Shown one piece after another: positions 58,518 through 64,000 of a stretch of DNA of 64,000 nucleotides. The stretch is from CAWIJK01 sp963836375. Its GTDB lineage: Bacteria > Actinomycetota > Acidimicrobiia > Acidimicrobiales > RAAP-2. Below the pieces are notes generated by a model, which saw only the letters and a list, made by a program, of their open reading frames with translations, did not search any database and was not told where the DNA came from. How positions within the stretch are numbered: the stretch's first letter is position 1; each line of letters starts with the position of its first letter. The translations under genes were made by a program, and so were the position numbers. The stretch spans positions 1,116,001 to 1,180,000 of the forward strand of contig CAWIJK010000002.1 of the NCBI GenBank assembly GCA_963836375.1, in the 5' to 3' direction.

Positions 58518-60437
58518 TCAAGCGTCGTGGCAGTGGTCGTCCGTGGGGGGCACGTCGAGGGCGGGGTTCCGGTCGAAGAAGCCGAAGGGCACGAGGTGAA
58601 AGCCCGTGTACTCGACCGGCATGACCGGCCAGTCCTCGGGTCGCGGGAGGTGGGTGACCCCGAACGTGTACCAGAGCACCACGTCGGTGTCGGTGATCGG
58701 GCGGTCGGCCGTCGTCCAGCGGGGAAGGCCGTCCCCCCCGGGGTGCTGGTTGGGATGGTCGCCGGCCGCCCGGCGCTCGTCGCTGGAGAACGGGGTGACC
58801 CAGAGGTTCTTGGTGGCGAAGGTGGCCCGCCGGCCGACGCTCGAGCCCGGGTCGGCCAGCAGGGTTGGGGTCGGGCCCGGGATCAGCTTGAAGGCCACCG
58901 GCTGGCCCAGGCCGTTGCGCGAGCCGTGGTTGACCACCCGCCAGCTGCGGCTCCGGGACGGGTCGACCACCCGTTGGGCCTCGCGCTCGGTGCGCAGGGG
59001 CGTGGCCACCGCGTCGAAGGCGTTGGCCCAGGGGTTGTCCGGGCCGGGGGGAACCGCGACGGCGTCGATCTCGTAGACCGAGTTGGCCGGGCCGTCGACG
59101 TCGACGTCGAGGCGGACGTTGAACAGGTGCTGGTGGTAGGGGGCGGCCAGCTGGGGGGCGACGACGGTGGCGAAGCGGGGTTCGTCGCCGGCCTCGATGG
59201 CCATGGTCGACATGATCCCGGTGAGCTTCACCTCGAGCTGGATGGTGCCGTCGAGGTAGAAGTACCAGTAGAAGCCGTATTCGTAGTTGCCTACCGTGGC
59301 GATCGAGCTGACGACCAGCCGCCGGGAGCGGCGCACCTCGGTCCGGGCGGTGTGCAGATCGACGTGCTTCCAGAGGATCCCGTAGTCCTCCTCGTGCATG
59401 CACACGGCGTTGGTCAGCGTGTGGGGGCGGCCCCGCTCGTCGGCGTAGACATGGTCGAAGTAGAAGATCTCGCCCAGACAGTCACAGCCCAAGGTGAGGG
59501 AGTTGGCCATCCGGCCGAGCCCCCACTCGCCGACGTCGAAGGCGTTCTTCCAGCCGTGCATCGGACCCGGGTCCCCGTAGGGCACCACCATCTCGCTCAC
59601 CGATGCCCGGTAGAGAATCGGGCGCGCCCGGCCTGCGTCCTCGTAGCCGACGGTGTGCAGGACCAGGCCCTCCAGCGGGTCCATGGCGATCCGCATGCTC
59701 CAGCGCTGCCAGCGGACCAGGTTGCCCTCCACGCTGAAGCTGGGACCCTCGGGCTGGGTGATCTCGAGGGGCTTGAGGTCACGGCGCAGCGTCGGCTGGT
59801 CCTCGGGGTAGTAGCTGCCCCGCTCGGGCGGCAGGGCCACGACCCCGGTGTCGGTCACCTCGAGCACCTCGCCCCGACCCATATCGACGAAGCCGATGAC
59901 GCCCTCGACCGGGCGGGCGTAGCCGTTGTCGCCGGGGGACTCGCGCACATACGACAGGCACCGACAGATCCGACGGGCCTTCTCGTGAGCCACCCCGAAC
60001 GAGCCGGCCGGCCAGGGGTCGATCTGCACCGAGTCGAAGTCGGTGACGCCCCGCCGGCGCATGGCCGCCTGCCACTCGGGGTGGGCCTTGAGGGCCTCGA
60101 TGGCATGCATCGACTCTTCGATGAGAAGTGCGGGGCGGGCGTCGTCGACTACCGACCACGAGCGGACCGCGCCGCGGGTTACCGAGACGACCGCCTCCAC
60201 CAGGCCGGCCTCCGGCCCGGTCACGATGACCAGCCGCACCTGGCGGTCGATCGTCTCGCCGGGGACGAACGAGCGCACGAGGTCCTTGGAGGGTTCGTGC
60301 AGGCCGATGTAGGCGAACCGGGCCCGCTCGTCCAGGCGACCGGTGGCCCGGGCCACGTCGACCGCGACCCGGATCTCGTCCGCCCGCAGTGTGGCGAGCG
60401 GATGGTCGACCGGCTGGGCAGCTTCGGACGGCGACAC
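58518..60437 (-). CDS. Copper-containing primary amine oxidase
   Basis: A 639-residue enzyme that oxidises primary amines to aldehydes with release of ammonia and hydrogen peroxide. The tyrosine that is converted to topaquinone is in VGNYEYGFYWYFYLDG, two copper histidines are in APYHQHLFNVRLD, the third in the C-terminal FGVTHLPRPEDWPVMP, and the base aspartate is in the AFDVGEWGLG region. I start at GTG 60437, which gives the usual ~640 residues; the longer frame to 60581 would leave only 13 bases to the divergent phosphorylase gene and no room for promoters. No signal peptide is seen, so it is probably cytoplasmic. Substrate unknown. Confidence 0.92.
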   Translation of the reverse strand: MSPSEAAQPVDHPLATLRADEIRVAVDVARATGRLDERARFAYIGLHEPSKDLVRSFVPGETIDRQVRLVIVTGPEAGLVEAVVSVTRGAVRSWSVVDDARPALLIEESMHAIEALKAHPEWQAAMRRRGVTDFDSVQIDPWPAGSFGVAHEKARRICRCLSYVRESPGDNGYARPVEGVIGFVDMGRGEVLEVTDTGVVALPPERGSYYPEDQPTLRRDLKPLEITQPEGPSFSVEGNLVRWQRWSMRIAMDPLEGLVLHTVGYEDAGRARPILYRASVSEMVVPYGDPGPMHGWKNAFDVGEWGLGRMANSLTLGCDCLGEIFYFDHVYADERGRPHTLTNAVCMHEEDYGILWKHVDLHTARTEVRRSRRLVVSSIATVGNYEYGFYWYFYLDGTIQLEVKLTGIMSTMAIEAGDEPRFATVVAPQLAAPYHQHLFNVRLDVDVDGPANSVYEIDAVAVPPGPDNPWANAFDAVATPLRTEREAQRVVDPSRSRSWRVVNHGSRNGLGQPVAFKLIPGPTPTLLADPGSSVGRRATFATKNLWVTPFSSDERRAAGDHPNQHPGGDGLPRWTTADRPITDTDVVLWYTFGVTHLPRPEDWPVMPVEYTGFHLVPFGFFDRNPALDVPPTDDHCHDA

Positions 60438-60582
60438 GGCACCCCCAACCCGGTGAGCGCCGGGCTCGCGGGCCAGCGTTGCGCTGACGTGGGCGTCAGG
60501 GTAGGTGGGCCCCGGGCCATCGGCAACGTCGGTCCGGTGCTCCGGTCGCCGCCCCCACCTGGGGCGACCGGGATCGGGCACC

Positions 60583-60588
60583 TACGAT
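60583..60588 (+). promoter_or_regulatory. Putative -10 box of the purine nucleoside phosphorylase gene (leaderless)
   Basis: TACGAT six bases before ATG 60595. It supports starting the protein at that ATG rather than 30 codons upstream. Confidence 0.45.
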
Positions 60589-60594
60589 GACCCG

Positions 60595-61446
60595 ATGCCC
60601 ACCACGTCCCCAGGCGCCCGGGGCACGGACCCCTTCGAGCATGCCCGCCTGGCCGCCCGCGAGCTCGGACGGCGGTGCGGGGTCGACCAGCACGACGCTG
60701 TCGTCGTCCTCGGGACCGGCCTCTCGCCGGTGGCGCCGCTCCTCGGAGCCTCCGAGCCCGCCGTCGAACTGAGCGCCCTGCCCTGGTTCCCCCGCTTCAC
60801 TGGCCTCGGGCACCGGCCCGAGGCCTGGTCGGTCGAGATCGGGGGGCGCCGGACCCTGGTGATGGCCGGGCGCACCCACCTCTACGAGGGTGGCACGCCG
60901 GCCGAGCTGGTCCACCCGATCCGCACCGCGCTGGCCACGGGCTGTCGGACAGTCATCCTGACCTGCAGCGCCGGGGCTATCCGCCCGGGCCTGGCCGTGG
61001 GCGACGTCGTCGTCGTCTCCGACCACCTGAACCTGACCGCCACCTCGCCACTGATCGGCATCCCGGCCGACCACCAGATGGGCCTCCCCTACGTCGACCT
61101 GACCGACGCCTGGTCGCCGCGCCTGCGGGCGCTCGCCCGGCGGGCGGAGCCCTCCCTCCAAGAGGGGGTCTACGCCCAGATGGTCGGGCCCAATCTCGAG
61201 ACGCCGGCCGAGGTCAGGATGCTGGGCGTCCTCGGGGCCGACCTGGTGGGCATGTCGATCGTGCCCGAGGCCATCGCCGCCCGGCACGTCGGAGCCGAGG
61301 TCCTGGGGTTGGCGGTGGTCACCAACGCGGCCGCCGGCCTCGGCAGCGGGCCGCTGACCGGGACCGAGATCACCCGGTCAGCCGGCGCCGCCGTCGACCA
61401 GGTGGCCAGGATCACCCGCCAGGTGCTCGAGGGCCTGGACGACTGA
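60595..61446 (+). CDS. punA: Purine nucleoside phosphorylase, trimeric type
   Basis: A 283-residue enzyme that splits purine nucleosides with phosphate. Motifs: AVVVLGTGLSPVAPLL, MAGRTHLYEGG, LTCSAGAIRPGL and the purine site GPNLETPAEVRMLGVLGADL followed by VGMSIVPEAIAARH and VVTNAAAG. The type is that of the trimeric PunA/DeoD-2 phosphorylases acting on inosine and guanosine; methylthioadenosine or methylthioinosine phosphorylase activity is possible and would suit the deaminase nearby. ATG 60595 chosen by the family N-terminus and the -10 box. Confidence 0.92.
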   Translation: MPTTSPGARGTDPFEHARLAARELGRRCGVDQHDAVVVLGTGLSPVAPLLGASEPAVELSALPWFPRFTGLGHRPEAWSVEIGGRRTLVMAGRTHLYEGGTPAELVHPIRTALATGCRTVILTCSAGAIRPGLAVGDVVVVSDHLNLTATSPLIGIPADHQMGLPYVDLTDAWSPRLRALARRAEPSLQEGVYAQMVGPNLETPAEVRMLGVLGADLVGMSIVPEAIAARHVGAEVLGLAVVTNAAAGLGSGPLTGTEITRSAGAAVDQVARITRQVLEGLDD

Positions 61447-61452
61447 CCGCCC

Positions 61453-61470
61453 GCCCCGGGCGCCCGGGGC
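61453..61470. terminator. Perfect 18-base palindrome between convergent genes
   Basis: GCCCCGGGCGCCCGGGGC lies seven bases after the phosphorylase stop and 27 before the stop of the convergent zinc-ribbon gene. It can form a strong hairpin in either transcript and probably serves both 3' ends, although no T-run follows. Confidence 0.4.
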
Positions 61471-61496
61471 AGGCGGGGCGAGGAGGGCGGAACCCG

Positions 61497-62117
61497 CTAC
61501 TTGCCCGAGCGGGCCTGGATGGCCGGCACCACCAGCGGGGCGGCGGCCACGACGGCGGCGATGAGGCCCACGAAGGCACCGAAACCCCACCCGATCTTGA
61601 TGTCGATGCCGACGGCGGCACCGGTGCCGGCCTTGAACAAGAAGGCGAGCACCACCAGGATCAGGTTGATCACGGTGACGATGAGCAGCGCCCGCTCCTC
61701 GTTCAGTGGCGTATTGAAGGGCATGCGGCCCCAGCCAAGCTTCATCACCTCGTAGGCGATGACGACCAGGCAGAGCAAGAAGACCAGGTACAGCCACCCG
61801 TGGCCCGACACACCGCTGATGCCCTGACTCCCGACGATCGGCAGATTGACCGTGTACCACTCGAGGAACAGCGAGATCAGCAGCACGAACGACGCGATCC
61901 CGGTTATCCAGTCGGCTCGGGTGAGGTTGGCGGCGTCGAACTTGAAGCCGGGCAGCGAACTTCCCGCCGCTGCATGACCGGCCGCCCCGGACCCGGCCGG
62001 CGGAGGTGCACCGGAGGCCGTCGCGGCGGCCGGCGGTGCGACGGCGGCGGCCGTCCCGCAGTTGGGGCAGGCGGTTGCGCCCGCCGGGAGGACCTGACCG
62101 CAGTTCGTGCAGTTCAT
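61497..62117 (-). CDS. Zinc-ribbon membrane protein of unknown function
   Basis: A 206-residue protein. The N-terminus is a zinc ribbon (MNCTNCGQVLPAGATACPNC) with two CxxC pairs, followed by an Ala/Pro-rich linker to residue ~58 and four hydrophobic helices (around 72-88, 108-125, 145-163 and 178-200). Proteins of this layout are common in actinobacteria; function is unknown. A GAAAGGG purine stretch precedes ATG 62117. It stands alone on its strand. Confidence 0.75.
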   Translation of the reverse strand: MNCTNCGQVLPAGATACPNCGTAAAVAPPAAATASGAPPPAGSGAAGHAAAGSSLPGFKFDAANLTRADWITGIASFVLLISLFLEWYTVNLPIVGSQGISGVSGHGWLYLVFLLCLVVIAYEVMKLGWGRMPFNTPLNEERALLIVTVINLILVVLAFLFKAGTGAAVGIDIKIGWGFGAFVGLIAAVVAAAPLVVPAIQARSGK

Positions 62118-62817
62118 TGTCGTCGCCCTTTCCAGGCATGCCGGCCGTCGCCCCAGTCTCCTGATGCCCGGCCGGATCGTCTAGTCGGCCCCCATCCTTG
62201 CAAATTTGGGGTCCGGAGGTCGGGGATGGTGGCCGGGCCGTGCTGGCGGAGCCCCGGCGCCGTTCCGGGCGGACCCACGCCGGACGGTCCTCGATCCCCC
62301 CGGCGTGGTCCCGGGGAGTGCCGGGCGACCCCCCAGGCCAGAGCACGCGGTGGCGGGGCCGGTGCGCCGCCCGGCGTTGGGGTCGCCCAGGGTGCCGGCC
62401 GCCATGGCCCTCACCGATCACCGGGCCCTTCGCCAGGGGGCGGTGAAGCCCCGGCGTCGAGGCGGCGGCACCCCCGGCTCCATGAGACGAGAGGTGGGCG
62501 GCCACCCCCGGCCCGGGGCCCTCGCGCTCAGGGTCGGCGTGGTCGGCCCCCCGGCAGCCCGACCCCATGACCGCGGTCACGGTTCGGTGTCTCGGTCGCC
62601 CACATCGTCTCGACGTCGGTCCTCGAGACCGCCCGCGCCCCCAAAGAACGGCGCGGCACAGAGGGACAGACCGGTGTCGTCGGCCGTCGCCCGGGTCGCC
62701 GACGCCACTCGTCGTCAGGGACCGCACCGGGCTGGCGGCACGGGTTGGGGGCACCGGGCTGGGGAGCACCCCCCAGGATCCGGCCTAGGCTCGGGCCAGC
62801 CAACCGGGAGCGACCAG
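62118..62817. other. Gene-free 700-base stretch
   Basis: Several open frames cross it, as expected at this GC content, but none has a family motif, a good start or coding-like residue use, and they overlap each other in both strands. No tRNA cloverleaf or known RNA motif was seen. It holds the promoter regions of the zinc-ribbon gene (left) and the HicA-like gene (right) and a small hairpin at 62634-62656 (CCGCGCC / GGCGCGG). A structured RNA cannot be excluded by eye. Confidence 0.5.
62786..62791 (+). promoter_or_regulatory. Putative -10 box of the HicA-like gene
   Basis: TAGGCT 26 bases before ATG 62818; a GGGAG ribosome binding site lies between, seven bases from the ATG, so this gene would have a short leader. 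Confidence 0.35.
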
Positions 62818-63138
62818 ATGACCACTGACCACACGGCGGAATCGGACCAGAGCGAGGCCGGCTCCATCAAGCTCGACGGGCACAACCGTCACACCCTCGA
62901 GCGGCTCTTCGCCCATCCGACCAGCCACAACATCCAGTGGCACGACGTGCAGTCCCTGCTCGAGCAGGTGGGCTCGGTCAACGAGCACCCCGACGGCAAG
63001 CTGGTCGTCCGGGTGGGTCAGCGGAGCGAGACGTTCGATCCGAAGCGTTCGCACGACCTCGACATCGAGCACGTCATGGAACTGCGTCGGATCCTGACCG
63101 CCGCCGGCATCACCCCCGAAACGCCCGAGAAGCGCTGA
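62818..63138 (+). CDS. HicA-like small protein without HicB partner
   Basis: A 106-residue protein. After a charged N-terminus of ~20 residues, HTLERLFAHPTSHNIQWHDV and the following SLLEQVGSVNEHPDGKLVV-like strand match the small dsRNA-binding-fold domain of the HicA/YcfA family as found in stand-alone proteins of actinobacteria and proteobacteria. It ends with a helix (IEHVMELRRILTAAGITPE). The toxin's active-site histidine motif is not obvious and no antitoxin gene is adjacent (the neighbours are rpmA and a gene-free stretch), so a housekeeping RNA-binding role may be more likely than a toxin. GGGAG lies seven bases before ATG 62818. Confidence 0.6.
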   Translation: MTTDHTAESDQSEAGSIKLDGHNRHTLERLFAHPTSHNIQWHDVQSLLEQVGSVNEHPDGKLVVRVGQRSETFDPKRSHDLDIEHVMELRRILTAAGITPETPEKR

Positions 63139-63183
63139 GCGCCGGTCGTTCCGGACATCGGTCGGCGGCCGGGGTTCGAACGG

Positions 63184-63435
63184 TCAGTCCGGGACGACGT
63201 CGACCAGCTTGCGGCCCTGTCGGGAGCCGAAGCGCACCACCCCGTCGATCATGGCGAACAAGGTGTCGTCGCCGCCGCGGCCCACGTTCTCGCCCGGGTG
63301 AAAACGCGTGCCGCGCTGGCGCACGATGATCGAGCCGGCCGGGACCGAGGTCCCCGAGAAGACTTTCACCCCGAGGCGCTGAGCGTTCGAGTCCCGACCG
63401 TTTCGGGTCGAGCCGCCACCTTTGGTCTTGGACAT
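63184..63435 (-). CDS. rpmA: 50S ribosomal protein L27
   Basis: An 83-residue protein near the peptidyl transferase centre. The N-terminus MSKTKGGGSTRNGRDSNAQR and the core VRQRGTRFHPGENVGRGGDD are unmistakable. The mature N-terminus needs no cleavage here since the first residues match the standard form. It follows rplU after 13 bases. Confidence 0.98.
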   Translation of the reverse strand: MSKTKGGGSTRNGRDSNAQRLGVKVFSGTSVPAGSIIVRQRGTRFHPGENVGRGGDDTLFAMIDGVVRFGSRQGRKLVDVVPD

Positions 63436-63448
63436 CGCTGGTGCCTCC

Positions 63449-63763
63449 TCAGCCGGCCGCCGAGATGGAACGGATCTCCACCGTGGCGTAGCGCTGGCGG
63501 TGGCCCCACCGGCGGCGCTGGTTCGTCTTGTTCTTGTAGGTCAGGGCGTTGATCTTGGGTCCCTGTTCCTCGCCCACGATCTCGGCGGTGACGCTGGCCC
63601 CGGCCAGCTGGTCCGGGGTGGCCAGCACGGTGTCGCCGTCGACCACCAGCACCGGCTCGAAGCTGACCTCGGCCCCCACCGGCTGGCCCAACAACTCGAC
63701 CCGGAGCCGCTGGCCCTCGGCCACCCGCTCCTGCTTGCCCCCGGTCCTGATCACGGCGTACAT
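63449..63763 (-). CDS. rplU: 50S ribosomal protein L21
   Basis: A 104-residue 23S rRNA-binding protein. Starts MYAVIRTGGKQERVAEGQRL and ends with the conserved KNKTNQRRRWGHRQRYATVE. ATG 63763 lies nine bases after a TAGCAT box. It is followed by rpmA and preceded by an RNase E/G gene, the usual actinobacterial order. Confidence 0.98.
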   Translation of the reverse strand: MYAVIRTGGKQERVAEGQRLRVELLGQPVGAEVSFEPVLVVDGDTVLATPDQLAGASVTAEIVGEEQGPKINALTYKNKTNQRRRWGHRQRYATVEIRSISAAG

Positions 63764-63772
63764 AAGGGTCAG

Positions 63773-63778
63773 ATGCTA
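63773..63778 (-). promoter_or_regulatory. Putative -10 box of rplU-rpmA
   Basis: TAGCAT on the minus strand in the 59-base gap after the RNase E/G stop; spacing of nine bases to the ATG leaves a leader of about two bases. Confidence 0.45.
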
Positions 63779-63822
63779 TCGCGCCCGGCGGGGCGGGTCA
63801 GCCCGGTCCCCGGGACCGCCGC

Positions 63823-64000
63823 TCACAGGACCGACTGGTCCAAGATGATGCCCCGCCCGTGGCAGACCTCGCACACCGTCGAGAGGGACTCGATCAGACC
63901 CTCGGAGATCCGCTTGCGGGTCATCTCGACCAGCCCGAGCTCGGAGATGTCGAAGACCTGGGTCCGGGTCTTGTCCCGGGCCAGTGCGTTGCGCAGGGCG
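63823..64000 (-). CDS. Ribonuclease E/G family protein, C-terminal end
   Basis: The last 58 codons of a gene that begins outside the window. The translated end includes ALARDKTRTQVFDISELGLV and EMTRKRISEGLIESL, the conserved end of the RNase E/G catalytic domain, then the zinc-link-like CEVCHGRG and the stop TGA at 63825-63823. The family cuts single-stranded RNA and matures rRNA. An RNase E/G gene ahead of rplU-rpmA is typical in actinobacteria. Confidence 0.9.
   Translation of the reverse strand, partial: ALRNALARDKTRTQVFDISELGLVEMTRKRISEGLIESLSTVCEVCHGRGIILDQSVL

Noticed and set aside
60438..60581. Longer N-terminus of the amine oxidase (GTG 60581)
   Set aside because: It would extend almost to the start of the divergent phosphorylase gene and adds Arg/Pro-rich residues not typical of the family.
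62206..62817. Long N-terminal extension of the HicA-like protein
   Set aside because: The upstream residues are Arg/Pro/Gly-rich shadow sequence, and ATG 62818 has a ribosome binding site.
63171..63183. GGTTCGAA-like T-loop suggestive of a tRNA
   Set aside because: The flanking bases do not pair as a T stem and the gap between the HicA-like gene and rpmA is only 45 bases.
1..64000. CRISPR arrays, restriction or other defence systems, prophage genes, secondary metabolite clusters
   Set aside because: I looked for direct repeats with regular spacing and for typical protein families on both strands and saw none; the only tandem repeats are coding (S2 tail and propeller blades).

Overview
The window is about 64 kb of very GC-rich DNA with dense, overlapping operons, frequent GTG and TTG starts, F420-type chemistry (LLM oxidoreductase), an MtrAB-like two-component system, a type II DAHP synthase and the gene order rpsB-tsf-pyrH-frr-cdsA-dxr-rseP-ispG-proS. 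That points to an actinobacterium. The archaeal/eukaryotic-type ProRS and the secreted proteins built from 'SDGGIFxFG' repeats suggest the Acidimicrobiia, but this is inference from gene content, not a placement. No rRNA, tRNA, CRISPR array, prophage or insertion sequence was seen. Most of the window is core genome.

Layout. 0-2.7 kb (+): end of a DUF2752 membrane protein, an MFS exporter and a siderophore-interacting protein. 2.7-5.5 kb (-): dapA and RNase J. 5.6-9.1 kb: two paralogous TetR regulators, a diiron ferritin-like protein and a methyltransferase, lying between dapA and dapB. 9.1-24.7 kb (-): the large transcription/translation operon rimP-nusA-ylxR-infB-rbfA-truB-ribF-rpsO-pnp, followed by an M16 peptidase, a YfhO-like membrane protein and dapB. 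24.7-36.5 kb (-): proS, ispG, rseP, dxr, cdsA, frr, pyrH, tsf, rpsB and xerC. 36.7-41.4 kb (+): a Tat-exported solute-binding protein and a response regulator/histidine kinase/GerMN lipoprotein set. 41.4-43.8 kb (-): rsfS, a small membrane protein, nadD and an LLM oxidoreductase. 43.9-49.1 kb: DAHP synthase and two convergent secreted beta-propeller-repeat proteins, one with a GH25-like domain and one with a PKD domain. 49.4-56.4 kb (-): one tight operon obgE-proB-proA-moxR-VWA-histidine phosphatase. 56.4-61.4 kb: MTA/SAH deaminase, DtxR-type regulator, copper amine oxidase and (+) purine nucleoside phosphorylase. 61.5-64 kb: a zinc-ribbon membrane protein, a gene-free stretch, a HicA-like small protein, rpmA, rplU and the 3' end of an RNase E/G gene.

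How it works together. The minus-strand backbone couples ribosome components and factors (S15, S2, L21, L27, EF-Ts, RRF, IF-2, RbfA, RimP, TruB, ObgE, RsfS) with RNA turnover (PNPase, RNase J, RNase E/G), isoprenoid (DXR, IspG) and phospholipid (CdsA) synthesis, and lysine/diaminopimelate and proline synthesis.

Points that deserve attention: two single-base insertions that break otherwise intact essential genes (rpsB near 35274, aroF near 45270); a ylxR gene whose only sensible start is ATA overlapping the nusA stop; a palindromic extended -10 promoter followed at once by a terminator-like hairpin ahead of rimP-nusA; a roughly 400-residue disordered N-terminal extension on CdsA; a repeat-built C-terminal tail on S2; and many start codons sitting 5-10 bases after a TANNNT box, consistent with leaderless mRNAs. 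I did not find a convincing new defence or mobile system.
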